Shown: positions 1 to 12,167, counted from the stretch's first letter. The stretch: DNA of 64,000 bases from Notolepis coatsorum (GCA_963971535.1 OZ020598.1:98183134-98247133), one strand, 5' to 3'. Numbers and translations: made by a program. Notes: generated from the sequence alone by a model not told the origin.

Positions 1-173
1 TAAAAAATTAGACGTTATTTTTGTGATTATAATCTCACGGGTCGAATGAACCTGAACGTTATTGCCATAAAATAGAACATAGTTTGTTTCTTTACCTTTC
101 TGTGAACGTCTAGGGAAAAAATGCATCTCAATCAGATTTATAATTTACATTATAAAAAGGTAACTGTACTTAC

Positions 174-247
174 AGTAGTTCATTCACAGTCTTTGTTGCC
201 CTGTTACGGGCGTCTGGTGGTACTAGATCCAGATTGAACTCTGCCAT
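174..247 (-). CDS. possible first coding exon of an unrecognised gene
   Basis: On the minus strand an ATG at 247-245 sits in CCAATGG context. It opens 24 codons (MAEFNLDLVPPDARNRATKT, then VNEL) plus two bases with no stop. The stretch ends at a canonical donor, CT|GTAAGT (intron begins at 173). The rest of the protein would lie beyond position 1, outside the window. I do not recognise the sequence. It may be a host gene or a transposon-encoded gene. The support is only the start context, the open frame and the donor, so chance is a real alternative. Confidence 0.3.
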
Positions 248-724
248 TGGAAAAGAAGAGATTTGGCCCAATCCATAGAGGTATGACAAATTATATATGT
301 GTATTATAAGGCCTGATATTCTATATTCTACATTCATATTTCAAATGGAATGTGTCCAGATGGCAAGATCTGTACTGTATCTACAACCGACAGGGTTGAG
401 TACGTTGGGCAGCTCTGACAGTGCATTCAATGTCCAATATTATCGCGTAAACGAAACGGTAACACTTTATAATAACACTCCTTTATACCTTTATAAGGTA
501 TTTGTAGATAATGAACTAACCATGAACAAACCATTTATATACATTCGTAAATTATTATAAAATCATTTATAAGTATATTTGTATAACATTTACAAATTAG
601 TTCTAGATTATTTATAACTCATTATCAACATTGTTTGTACTTGATTTGTTCATCATTAAATAGTGTTGTTTAATGTGTAGTAACACATTTGTAGATTCTT
701 TGAAAAATGGATATGAAAAAATTT

Positions 725-988
725 TATAACCAAGTTCTGTGAGTATTGGTGACGCTCGGCGTCACTACTGCACTGTACCTCGCTCGTGCACGCACACTGA
801 ATAAAAAATTCCACAATGCACCTTTACATCCCAACATCCGTCTGGCCACACCCCCATCAGCTTACCTACATAAGCAGGGGTGGGGCCACACACTCGCCTC
901 CTTCCCAAGCTTTCACCACAAGGCGAGATCAAGGGCCGCAGTGGCGTCTGACGCCGAGTGTCACCAATACTCACAGAACTTGGTTATA
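725..988. mobile_element. short TIR element (MITE-like), relative of the 1002-5878 element
   Basis: It is bounded by about 50-bp imperfect terminal inverted repeats: TATAACCAAGTTCTGTGAGT at the left and its reverse complement ending GGTTATA at 988. About 180 bp of its body (743-930) matches in reverse complement the right end of the neighbouring element (5690-5867) almost base for base. It carries no coding sequence. It looks like a deletion derivative of the same TIR family, abutting its larger relative. Confidence 0.65.
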
Positions 989-3214
989 GCCATAACCTAA
1001 CGTTCTGTATCGTATGGCTCCGCTCGGCGTCACTACTGCACAAGGGAGGCCGAGCGAGAGCCATCGGCCGACAAATTTACCCCGCTGAGGCCCCCCACAA
1101 CCATCAGATCAGGGAGGACCGAGCCCCCCCGACCCCCCCTAATGGAGGGCACCCCCCCTATTGGAGGATCACGGGAGGGCGACGGATCCGACCGTGCGAA
1201 GAGGCACTCAAGCAACTCACCGCACAGGGTGAGCAGACCGTGGCCTGACCCCACGACTACACACACGCACAACCCGCATGCCACCCGGGAACGAATGGAA
1301 GGAACAACCTCGTTACTGCCCCCAGAATCACGGGATCAAGAACAAACCCAACCCCGTGGCAAGGCCGTAGCAGCGGAGCGCGAAGGAAGACCCAGACCCA
1401 CTGAAGGGACTGGATCCCCTGGAAAACGGGGGCCCGGAGAGGTCAATGACGCCAGGCATCAAGACCCCACCAGGCGGTCACTTAGTGACACCGCCCCCCA
1501 CATCGCCAGCGTATTCGGATAAGGCCCCTCCAAGAGCGGGCCCTTTCCCCCCAATAGCACACCGCCTGGTACACTGACCCTGCAGAACAGGCAGTCAGCA
1601 TGGCCGTAAGCACACAAAAAAGGTTAACCAACGGAAGCAGGCAGCGCACCGGGGAAACCAGGCAACAGGCTGTAACCTGAGCCTGGAGCACTGCGGACGA
1701 GACAGGCGCCAAAGGAGTTAGCTGAGAACAGCCCCCCCGGCGGAAGGGGCCTATGCTGGCGTTGTTGCATGACCAAGCCTCCATTAAAAAAAAAACACCC
1801 AGAGGGGTTGAGGCAGAGAAGGCTGACATGATTGGCAGACGTCATGAACGTGCAGGGGCACACTCAACCGGGCACCCGGGAGTTGACACTGCTCCAACAC
1901 ACCAGGGAATCAACCACCTTGTCGTTACCCTATGCGGTGGTTGTTCCTATAACCCCTCAAGAAAAAACTCCAAAACACACCTGCGGGCATAACTGGCTAT
2001 ACCGCAGTACAAGTGTTTCAGTTTTCAAAAAAGGGTTATTCCAGGCCTACGGGTCGACGAAACATTACTTCGGACCGGGCCCGCACATGGTTGCCATAGG
2101 AGGTCCAAGACCACCCCAACAGCCCCCTCTTCGCCATGCGTGAGAGAGGAGCGAAAAGAATGGAGAACCAGCCCCAAGCACACCGCACTTGGTATTCCCA
2201 GGCGGTCTCCCAACCAAGTACTAACCAGGACCAAACCTGCGTAGCGGCCGAGATCGGACGAGATCGGGCGTGTACAGGTTGGCATGGCCGTAAGCCATTA
2301 CGACAGTGCAGAGTACAATATGTACCCAACAAGGGTCTCCATAGCGCCTAACCCTGTGACACCCGGACCGACCTGGCATTTTTCCCCCCGAAAAAAGCAC
2401 AAGTCCCTCGGGGTACCAGAACAGCAGATCTGCATCCCCGGCGGACAACGGGTTAACTGACCTGGACCAGCATGACCAGACCAGTCCCGTGTCCTAACCA
2501 CGCCGACATGCCCACTCCAGGAGAGGGGGTAGGTATGCGTGTCGATCTAAAACATGAAAAGAGGGCGCCACCCAGACGGTCCTCATTTAGACCGTGCTCA
2601 GTGGCCCACCCCAAGGGCGTGAGACCCCTCTACCTATGTTCAGATCTATTCCGTTAACATCCCCCAGACATGAACGAGAATTCATCGAGACAACCTAGTA
2701 AACTGGCGCTCGGAAGAGACAAAACCCCATCCCAGTTGCCCTATAAAAACGCTGTTTTAACAAGCAACCAAGGCGCACTTAGCCCCTGTGTGATCCTGTA
2801 ACAGAAACACACCGAGCCAGCACTATGTATGCGTCGAGACCCAAACACATCAATGGATAGTCTAGCAAGACACCAAACATTGTTCCTCCAAGTCGCCTGG
2901 GAGAACGACACGGAGCCGTCGTGCTTCATGTACCTTCCTCTTTTTATTCAAAAAAGAAAGAACAGGCTGAGGGTAAAAATTGTTTACATTTTTACATCCA
3001 ACCACCCTCCCATAGGGAGGAGGCGGAAATCCCCAGAGAGACTTCCCACGCGAGCTGTATAGATTGAAAAGAATATATTGTAACATTGAGCCATGTAAAA
3101 TTTTGGTTTTAGGGCTCTCCGAAGAGGAGGCACTGAACCCATACACACTCAATAATCGAATTGAATCGAATACACACACAATAGAGCAGGACTCCTTTTT
3201 GGAGTTCTACTCAC

Positions 3215-3331
3215 CTTGACAATCTGAGGAGGAGGCTCTGCACTCTGAGGAGGCTCCCTCACATGGAAGGAGAGTCCTAACTCACAGAAGGCCCGAGTAG
3301 GAGCTTCGTGAGGAGGAGCCCTGACCCCTCC
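3215..3331 (-). other. exon-like block inside the TIR element
   Basis: Minus strand: TTTCAG| precedes 3331 and AAG|GTGAGT closes at 3215. Between these acceptor and donor motifs lie exactly 39 codons without a stop (GGVRAPPHEAPTRAFCELGL at the start). A phase 0-0 exon of this length is plausible, but no family is recognised and the polypyrimidine tract is short. It may be a fragment of a captured host gene. Confidence 0.25.
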
Positions 3332-3422
3332 CTGAAACAGATCCATCATATGGACCTGAACAGCTCACGGAAGTCTTACCAACAGAGACGCGCACAGTGA
3401 CGTACTCCAGGGCGTGGGACCA

Positions 3423-3452
3423 GGAAACTCCCCCCCCCCCCCCCCCCCCCCC
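3423..3452 (+). repeat. poly-C homopolymer
   Basis: An almost uninterrupted run of about 29 C residues lies inside the TIR element. It is prone to sequencing and assembly length errors. Confidence 0.9.
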
Positions 3453-4724
3453 TTACCCTGTAACGTGCCGAACAGCAACATGACAGGAACCTTGAAGGAC
3501 AGGAGGTCTTAACCCCTGCCCATCAAAGAAGGGGAGGAAAGGATTACCAGTTCACCCCTTTACGACCCCACACCCATGATACGATGTAACGACAAAAAAG
3601 AGTATGACACAGTCATAGTCAGCTACATGAAGCGTCTAACAGCTTCACACAGCTCATGTGCTAACCTGCTATCTGATTTTTACTAAGGAAAAAACACAGA
3701 ATAGAGAGGGCCCCCTTAAGAGCCCTGGTACCAGACTTACACATGTGCTTCTGTGGCCAACCCAACCCAGTTGTAGATCACAAGATACACACAACCCTTT
3801 ACCACCACAAAAAATGGCAATACACTCTACAGAGGAACGCCGTTTTTCATAATGAGAGAATACATAATTCTCGATTAGTATCGGCCACAGGCCTTGCCAA
3901 GCACACACGAAAAGTGACCAAACAATCATTTCTTTTAGGAAAATACAGTTCCTCAAGCAGTTTTAGCACAACCCCAGCAATCAAGCCAAGGGTTACATCG
4001 TATCCCACCACACAGTGACACAATATATTGTAAACAACATGTCTGAGAGGAGGGTGAGGAAGCCCCAGGGAACCGGGGGGAAAACGCCCCTCCTACCTTA
4101 CCCTTAATACGGCCAGTTGAACAGGTAAACCTGTTAATATGTGAACACACTGTTCATTGTCATTACAGGCTGAGAAAAGAATTCATTCTTCACTCATATG
4201 TCACTAAGCATAGCTTTATAGGTTAGTTTAACCCCCTTAGTTGTGAGTACACGGTACATGAACACACATGATGTTTCTCAACACAACAAACCAGATCATT
4301 TTTACATCTGTAACAAACAACCCGATTTGCATGGAGAAGCTAATACCAGTGACAAGACAATTCACACACAACTCGCGTCGTATCCTAAATGTAGTGCAGC
4401 AACACTCGTTTTGGAAAACATCGTTATTTACAAAACATTTAGAAGGGAAGGAAGAAGACGCGTTTTAAGGTCTGGTCAGGACCTTCCTACCGAGAGTGCA
4501 GATCAAGCGAACTGCAGTCTCTAACAGGGCACCGTAGTAAACACAGCATCCTGTGTTTGACGACACGGGCAGCGTCGCTGCTCCATCCCGCCGCTACGGT
4601 TCTCCTTGTTGACGCAGTCCTCGCCGGCCGGCTCCGGGTAGGTTCGACTAACATCCTCTGTCAAAGATGACGTCGTAGTCAGAGTGTTTAAGGCATGTTA
4701 TAGTCACAGAAAACGTTCAACAGT

Positions 4725-4910
4725 GTAGCATTAAGCTAACAGCCGTTCGGCTGATAGCAGTAAGCTAACGTGTACTAGCCTGGTAAACACAGCGAGCTAA
4801 TACCGCAGCTAACAGCTGCGCAGCTAACAGCTGACTGGCTAACACAGTAGGCCACAACTAGCACGCAAGCTAAGCAGCTATCTGCTAAGCAGCTACCACC
4901 TGAACTTGTA
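4725..4910. repeat. GCTAAC/GCAGCTA-rich degenerate tract
   Basis: Repeated GCTAAC, AGCTAA and GCAGCTA words occur in irregular tandem. The tract is non-coding and low in complexity. The flanking 4560-4650 stretch is CpG-rich. Confidence 0.5.
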
Positions 4911-7873
4911 CACAAACGATATAACAAGCCACACTTCAGACAGGCCGCCGTTCTGAAACCCTCCTCACCTTTTAAGAGAGAAGAGAAAAAGAGATGTCAA
5001 CACAGTTTACAACAGTGATTTTACCAGACATCCGGCAGAGCCAGCACAAGTCCCATCTGCGCTGTAGCCGACTTGAACATGGATCTCCCGATAACGAACA
5101 TCCATGCCCACATTTCCTCGTGAGGGTATACTCTCATTTGTATATGAAAGATGGGGCCTACACGGTGACAGAGAAGCATCCACTCGTCCAGAGAATCCTG
5201 GGATCACCAGTTACTGGTCGTGGCCCACTAGTTGACTATAATGGGCTTCAAACCAAGATCCTCCGCCGTCGCCTAAAAGGCTGAACAGAAGGACCCTAAT
5301 CTGGGGCCGGTTTTCGTAAACATTGTCAGCTAGCCCCCATAGCACTAACAGACAAGTGGTGCTCGCAAGCAAACATTACTCACCAAACCTGGAACCCACC
5401 GCTTCTCACAACAGTCGGTGCGTTCTACAGTCCAACTGTGTTGCTGGAGGGTCTTACCCCATCCAGCCGCAGCAAGGAGGATTGTAGTTGGGAGGCATGT
5501 CAGCGGCGTGAACTCCTAATACGAAAAAAACGGTGGAGGTGTAGAATGATCATCATCTTCCAGACACTCCAGTAACGAAGACAATATCGCCGTATTTTCT
5601 CGAAAAATAGTGAGAGAAAATAAAGATATGATGTCAACGTATCTCTTGTTTTCCAACTTTCTTCAACTAGCAACCTCGTCAAGGCACTTCCTTGTGGTGA
5701 AAGCGAAGAAGGAGGCAAGTGTGTGGCCCCACCCCTGCTTATGTAGGTAAGCTGATGGGGGTGTGGCCAGACGGATGTTGGGATGTAAAGGTGCATTGTG
5801 GAATTTTTTATTCAGTGCGCATGCACGAGCGAGGTACAGTGCAGTAGTGACGCCGAGCGGAGCCATACGATACAGAACTACTATACTGTACCTCCATTTA
5901 TTTGTTCATGTTCAACAAATTATTTGTAAAACATTCTTAAAAGATCTATAAATCATTTGCAGATGTTATTGTGTGCCCTAACCTAAAGTGAAGACTATTC
6001 ATCATTAACAAATGTCTAATCGTTTATTATTTGTGGACATTTATGAATACACACAAAGCAATTACCAGACTTGTCTTTTCATGTTTAACTAATTATTTGT
6101 TAAGACATTCATAAAACATCTATAAATCATTTGCAGATGCTATTGCGTGCCCTAATTTAAAGTGAAGACTATTCATCATTAACAAATGTCTAATACAGTT
6201 AATTATTTGTTGACTTTTTCATCACGTTACAAATGTTGTTGACAGCTTTCGGATCCACCCTTTTTTGTGACATCAAACAGTGACAGAATTAGGACTATGG
6301 ATAAATGGAATTTTATTAACATATAAAATACATGTGCACACATAACATATAGTGTAACCTGGGGGACACTAGGACCCAGGAGTACCCTGACCAGGTATTG
6401 CCAGAGTATGTAGAGGGAGTCTCACGCAAGTGAGACTTGACTTCATGTTTGTTCCTGTCTGTTTGAATGGAAGCTACATACACGTTATACATTAGCAATT
6501 TGTGCTGCCCCACACGTTTAAGGTATGAGCAGGCTAAACACCTTTTTCATTGGTAAATCTATTCCATCATTTCAGACCTACAACTCCTATATTTTGTGTA
6601 GACGTACTTGATGTGGTGGGCACTAACGTTACATTTGAATTATGTGTTTGTTCCTAATGTGTGCTCAGTATATTGTGGTATGTGATGATGACATGAGGGT
6701 AATAATTATTTGTATTTTCAGGCTGTATCGGCGCCTATACAGCCTGAAAATACAAATAATTATTACCCTCATGTAGCATACACGTCGGCCCACATACTAC
6801 ATACATATACTGAGCACACATTAGCCAGCCAGCAACTGCTTTCACAGGAATGAGGAAAGGTCCAACCACATCAAGTACGTCTACACAAAATATAGGACGA
6901 TTAAGTTGTAGGTCGGAAATTATGGAATAGATTTACCAACAAAAAAGGTGTTTAGCCTGCTCATACCTTAAAAGCGTAGGGCAGCACAAATTCATTGGCT
7001 CTGCTAATGTATAACGTGTATGTAGCTTCCATTCAAACAGACAGGAACAAACGTGAAGTCTCACTCGCATGAGACTCCCTCTACATACTCTGGCAATACC
7101 TGGCCAGGGTACTCCTGGGTCCTAGTGTCCCCCATATTACACTATATGTTATGTGTGCACTGCACATGTATTTTATAAAATTGCATTTATCTATAGTCCT
7201 AATTCTGTCACTGTTTGATGTCACAAAGAAGGGTGGATCCGAAAGCTGTCAACAACATTTGTAACAGGTGATGAAAAAGTCAACAAATAATTAACTGTAT
7301 TAGACATTTGTTAATGATGAATAGTCTTCACTTTAGATTAGGGCACACAATAGCATCTGCAAATGATTTATAGATGTTTTATGAATGTCTTAACAAATAA
7401 TTAGTTAAACATGAAAAGACAAGTCTGGTAATTGCTTTGTGTGTATTCATAAAAGTCCACAAATAAACAAACTATTAAACATTTGTTAATGATGAGTAAT
7501 ATTCACTTTAGATTAGGGCACACAATAATATCTGCAAATGATTTATAGATATTTTAAGATTGTTTTACAAATAATTTGTTGAACATAAATAAGGTACAGT
7601 ATAGTCGTTTTTTCATATCCATTTTTCAAAGCATCTACAAATGTGTTACTACACAGTAAACAACATTATTTAATGATGAACAAATCAAGTACAAACAATG
7701 TTGATAATGAGTTATAAATAATGTATAACTAATTTGTGTAATAATACAAATATAGTTATAAATTATTTAATAATAATTTACGAATATATATAAATGGTTT
7801 GTTCATGATTAGTTCATTATCTACAAATACCTTATAAAGGTCTTATAACTGAGTGTTATTATAAAGTGTTACC

Positions 7874-9014
7874 AAAGAAACAGGTGGAGACAGGATGGGG
7901 TCCGGACCGGTCTCTTCTGCCGAGAACAGACATGACACGGCATCGGGTTTGACATTACGGGAGCTGGGACGTTGGTCAGGGTGGAATTAAATGTGCCAAA
8001 AAACAAGGCCCATCGGGCCTGACGTGAATTGAGCCGTCTGGCTGACTGCAGATAGGAGAGATTCTTATGGCCTGTCCAAACGATGAGGGGAAGGACGGCT
8101 CCCTCCAACTAGTGACGCCACTCTTCCAGAGCCAGTTTCACAAACAACAGCTGCTACCTGTTGTCGACATCCTAAGTTCTCTCCGCAGGAGAGAGACGTC
8201 GAGAGAGGAAAGCACAGGGACGGAGCTTGTTGGTAGAACGTTGGGACAGGACCGCTCACCACTCCAGTGTCCAAGGCATCAACCTCCACGGCAAACTGAA
8301 GATCGGGATCAGGCTGGATCAGAACCGGAGCGAAGACAAAGCGATGCTTGAGATTCTGAAAGGCGGAGTCAAGAAGAAGAAGAGGCGGTGGAGGTGAGAG
8401 CACAGAGGGGGCGGCGATGCGGTTAGCAAGTTAGCAAACCCCAAGAAGCGCTGCAACTGCTTTAAGGTACTGTAGTGGGTAGAGGCCACTGGGTGACAGC
8501 TGTGACCTTGGCGGGATCCATCTGCACCTGTCCCTCTGCTATGACATAGCCCAGAAAGGATACTGAGGCAGCATGGAACTCCCATCGTTCAGCTTTAACA
8601 AAGTGCTTGTTCTCCAACAGCTGCTGAAGAACCCGGTGGACCTGTTGCTGATGATCAAGTCCTTTGAAAAAAATCAGGATATCGTCCAGATACACAAAAA
8701 AACAAAATGTCCCTGAGCACGTCGTTCACAAGGTTTTGGAAAACAGCTGGGGAGAGGCCTATTGAAAGCTGTCTCCCATTCATCGTTCTGACGGGAAACG
8801 TTATAAAGCCAACTGCTGGGCAGGGGAGCAGAGACACGGTGCCTTGTTTGCTAAAAACTGCGTCGAGGTTATGATACGTCTCTGGGACAGACGACAGATT
8901 GGAGGTTTCAGGCAGAGGACAAGGCCCATCCGAAGCAGGAGGTTGGGCTGAAAACAAGCAGTTGGAATGACAGCGGCTGTTCCAGGACATCACCTTGCCC
9001 AGAGATCCAGTCAA
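7874..9014 (-). pseudogene. Ty3/gypsy pol remnant (RT and RNase H), multiply frameshifted
   Basis: Minus-strand fragments in several frames together show a gypsy-type reverse transcriptase followed by RNase H. The RT active-site motif YLDDILIF reads at about 8695-8670. Upstream in RT order (9014-8690) is the segment with VPETYHNLDAVFSKQGT. Downstream is the RT thumb/connection (QLQRFLGFAN near 8465-8435), then an RNase H end with [20 protein letters not shown] near 8080-8020. Frame changes separate the pieces, so no functional polyprotein is possible. The sequence stops abruptly at the right end of the foldback element (7873), and no integrase is seen beyond it. Confidence 0.85.
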
Positions 9015-9220
9015 TCTGAGGATTGTGTCTACTAAGCCAGGGGTAGCCGAGAGAAATCTGCCAGCCTTATCGTCTCGTCCAACGTTGTAACTTCCCCACG
9101 CAGCGCAATCTCTCTACCAGTCTCTTGGTTTAACCCGCACTGGAACGCATTTATTCGGGAATTGTAATTCCAGCCCGCCCCCAACCCTGGAACTGGGAAA
9201 TAAACTCACAGATTGAGAGC

Positions 9221-9427
9221 TTACCTTGACAGAGTTTTAGTAGACAATGACCGGCTTGCTGGCACACGCATGGGGTGATGGTAAACCCGTTCGAGTTCGG
9301 TGACGAAAGCAACAGATGACTGGGCAAGAGGTGAGCCTTTAAAAAAGCTGAGAGGAGGACCTTCCAACAGATGAACCAGGTAAGCCATCATGGCTGTCTT
9401 GTTAGCAAAAATGAGTGGGCTGAGCAT
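9221..9427 (-). pseudogene. Ty3/gypsy gag fragment
   Basis: A minus-strand open stretch includes FANKTAMMAYLVHLLEGPPL and VTELERVYHHP, the pattern of a retrotransposon gag capsid-like region. It lies upstream of the pol remnant in the same orientation. Between 9015 and 9220 no open frame ties the two together. The N-terminal side runs into TC/GA microsatellite sequence, so the fragment is truncated there. Confidence 0.55.
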
Positions 9428-9429
9428 TG

Positions 9430-9660
9430 AACCTCTCTCTTTCCATCTCTCCCACCTCATTCTCTCCCTGTCTCTATCCCTCCCCTCCCTCACGTGCCCC
9501 CTTCCATCACCATCCCCCTCTCTGTCTCTCTGTCTGTCTGTCTGTCTCTCTTGTCTGTCTCTGTCTCTCTCCCTCTCTGTCTGTGTCTCTCTCTGCATGT
9601 GAGATAAATAGTGTGTGCCTGTGTGAGGGGGAGAGAGGGAGAGAGAGAGAGAGAGGAGCT
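9430..9660. repeat. TC/TG-rich and GA-rich imperfect microsatellite
   Basis: Pyrimidine-rich TCTC, TCTG and CCCT repeats run to 9596. A short GA run follows at 9630-9655. Open frames here are repeat artefacts. Confidence 0.85.
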
Positions 9661-9675
9661 ATGTGAGAGAAAGTG

Positions 9676-9751
<76 letters not shown>

Positions 9752-9760
9752 TCTGTGTGT

Positions 9761-9823
<63 letters not shown>
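9676..9823 (+). repeat. (GT)n microsatellite, about 148 bp
   Basis: Long GT dinucleotide array with two CTCTGTGT interruptions near 9750-9765. Confidence 0.97.
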
Positions 9824-9825
<2 letters not shown>

Positions 9826-9979
9826 ACGTGTGAGAGAGAGAGAGAGTGCATATGTTATTGTGTGAGAGAGAGTGAGTGTGGGAGGATGTGTGCATTTTTT
9901 TTAATGCGAGTGTGTTTGTGAAAGAGAGAGTGTATGTGCGTGTGGAAGTAATACTGTCCAAGTGTGTGAGAGACACATA

Positions 9980-10246
<267 letters not shown>

Positions 10247-10248
<2 letters not shown>

Positions 10249-10348
10249 AGAGTGACAAGAAGTAGATCAGGGACAATAACAGAAGAGAAGATCATTTTCT
10301 GCTACTTTATTAAAACCACAAGGGACATTTACTTGTGGCACCTCCCAC
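10247..10348. other. short unassigned stretch
   Basis: It contains TATTAAAACC but no recognisable element or coding sequence. Confidence 0.4.
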
Positions 10349-10799
10349 CAGTGTTGTAGTACTCAAGTCCAGGACTGATTATCAGGACTCGTGACTCGAC
10401 TTGGACTTGAGCATTGACTGCATTCGGATTCGGAAGGTGCAGACGACTAATTGCAAATAATTGATAAATACAGTTATTTAAAAAACAAATGCTTTCCTTT
10501 TTAATAGGCCCTAATCATTTGGCATAATATATTGATGGCCAGTGCATTTGTTTGGCTATTGTGTCACAAAGTAAATAAACTCCCTTTGAAATGGTGACCA
10601 CTGTGTCATTTATGTTTAATGTAGACCTTTTTATTTGTATATCAGCTCTTTGACTGCCAGAGTGGAGTGGACTCAACATTGATGACATGGACTCAGACTT
10701 GGACTAGGGTAATGGGGACTCCACTCTGACTCGACTTGGGCTCTTCTTTGGTGACTTGGACTTGGACTCGAACACTGGGGACTCGAGACTCCACAACTG
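10349..10799 (+). mobile_element. hAT-type MITE, copy 1
   Basis: It begins CAGTGTTGTAGTACT and ends CCACAACTG. The body is rich in GACTTGGACTTGGA-type repeats and matches the copy at 12168-12636 throughout, including the block GCCCTAATCATTTGGCATAA. It has no ORF. No target duplication can be read, and the right end is slightly altered. Confidence 0.75.
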
Positions 10800-10850
10800 G
10801 GGGTTGAACCAGCAGTCTCTGGTTAGTGCATTAACCACTACACTACGTGT
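10800..10850 (-). other. tRNA-like sequence (SINE head remnant)
   Basis: Minus strand: TAGTGTAGTGGTTA resembles an A box and CTGGTTCAACCC resembles a B box, with about 32 bases between them. No complete cloverleaf forms. It is probably the head of a tRNA-derived retroposon. Confidence 0.35.
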
Positions 10851-11070
10851 TCAGGGTTAAGGATAGTTTTAAGGTTAGGTGAACATTTATGTTTAGGATT
10901 CAGTTTTAAGGTACACAGTTATGGTTTAATTCAACAGCGTGGTTAAGGTTAGGGTTTGTAGAGGTTTATGCACACACCTACCAATGTAGTGTCCCGGGTC
11001 CATCTCCCAGCAGCGGTTAACCACAGACAATATGGATAGCGGAGAGGGAGTCAAGAACACAAGTGTGTCT
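10851..11070. other. GGTTAAGG-rich unassigned stretch
   Basis: Degenerate telomere-like words (GGTTAAGG, TTAGGTT, GGTTAGGG) lie at 10853-10955. Nothing else is recognised. Confidence 0.4.
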
Positions 11071-11074
11071 CAGT

Positions 11075-11285
11075 GTAAATGGTAAATGGTACATTCGCAT
11101 TTATATAGTGTTTTAAAAAATGTTGTTCCTCACATCCACCCATTCACACACATGACGGCGGAGGCGACCATGCAAGGTGCCAACCCGCTCATCGGGAGTG
11201 TGTCTCGCTCAAGGACACTTCACTTCCGATCACCAGACGACCACTACCTCCTGAGCCACTGTCGCCCCAGTGTGAAGAAGACACA
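11075..11285 (+). repeat. interspersed repeat (retroposon-like), copy 1
   Basis: It opens with GGTAAATGGTA and TTTATATAGTG. GACGGCGGAGGCGACCATGC and CTCAAGGACACTTC follow. The same series occurs at 20324-20515, so this is a dispersed family. A LINE or SINE 3'-region origin is likely but not demonstrated. Confidence 0.65.
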
Positions 11286-12159
11286 CAGAGGACATGTGAC
11301 CAGTGTGACAATGTGACGCAGGGGCCATGAGAATGGGTTGCACACAGTGACACACAGTCACACCCAAGAGCTGCCCAGTTCCACCACAGTCTGACGTTGT
11401 TGGGGATTAAAGGCATAGTTTGGATTTTTAGAACCTTTGCCGTAATTTCTTACCGATGATGTTGTTGATCGGTGGAGTCCTTTCTCGGCGCAATCCAAGC
11501 TGTCTCTCATACTAGCTGTGGGGTAAAGCTCCTGTTTGTAGCTGACTGCTGGTTGAAATCGACTTGGTGTGCAGTTGTGCACTGTAGGGTAAGTTTCAGT
11601 GTGCTTCAGTCAGCTTTTACAGGCCGCAGCTTGACCCCATTGACTTTGCATTAGTCTGGAGCTAATGAGGAACATCATGGATTCTACCAATGGACAAAAT
11701 CATTGATAAGTAGGAAATTGGTTCTAGGGTTCCAATCTGAACTATTCCTTTCCAAAGATAACAAGTGGGAATTACCTGGCACAAAGAAACGTAGGATTAA
11801 AATCATAATGTAGCCACCATCCACTCCACACTTAAAATGTTGGTGTTTTCTAGTATTCATACAAATCTAATAGATCACATCCTGGACATTGCATACAAAT
11901 AGGTAGTTATCATGGAGGATTCAGCAGCAGCAACTGTGAAGGAGCAGAAGATGATGGGAGAGGGCGGCGTGAGGGAGAGAGAAGACAAGTTCAGACGAGT
12001 GAGCGAGAGAGAAGAACGTTCAGAGAGAGCATGTAGGAGGAGGTGAAGAAGGAAGGTCAGTGATGCCGTGGCAGACAGTCTGGCAGACTCCCCGAGGCCC
12101 TGGAAGACCGCGGCTCACGTCATCACCCTTTATTTAAGTCTTGATTTAAAAAGGATCGA
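11286..12159. other. stretch without a recognised gene
   Basis: No convincing coding sequence. At 11409 the words AAAGGCATAGTTTGGATTTT look like the edge of a dispersed repeat. A GA-rich, repeat-free block follows at 11935-12060. Confidence 0.4.
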
Positions 12160-12167
12160 GGGTGGGC

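Larger units (their letters stand above)
1002..5878. mobile_element. 4.9-kb TIR element without recognisable transposase
   Basis: A perfect 40-bp inverted repeat bounds it (1002-1041 and 5839-5878, beginning GTTCTGTATCGTATGGCTCC). It was inserted in the left arm of the foldback element. The interior is GC-rich from 1040 to 3060, has a poly-C run at 3430-3452, an exon-like block on the minus strand (3215-3331) and a GCTAAC-rich tract at 4725-4910. I found no transposase, RT or integrase motif in any open frame. It is either a decayed autonomous element or a Pack-type element carrying captured DNA. The superfamily is not assignable from the ends alone. Confidence 0.6.
458..7873. mobile_element. 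giant foldback (palindromic) DNA element, interrupted
   Basis: The left end GGTAACACTTTATAATAACA (458) is matched in reverse complement by the right end (7854-7873). Long arms follow: 458-718 plus 5879-6728 on the left and 6737-7873 on the right, with shared sequence in reverse complement at every point I compared. The centre is a perfect 36-bp inverted repeat (6693-6728 and 6737-6772) around an 8-nt loop. No transposase ORF is present in the arms, so this is a non-autonomous hairpin element. The GGTAACACTTTA opening resembles abundant hairpin-forming MITEs of teleosts (recalled resemblance, not searched). No clean target duplication is visible. The left arm was later split by the elements at 725-5878. 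Confidence 0.75.

Noticed and set aside
297-560. 87-codon plus frame near the left edge
   Set aside because: It crosses the left end of the foldback element at 458, so it is not a conserved gene.
4994-5284. 96-codon plus frame in the TIR element as a transposase piece
   Set aside because: No transposase motif is visible, and its length is within chance expectation.
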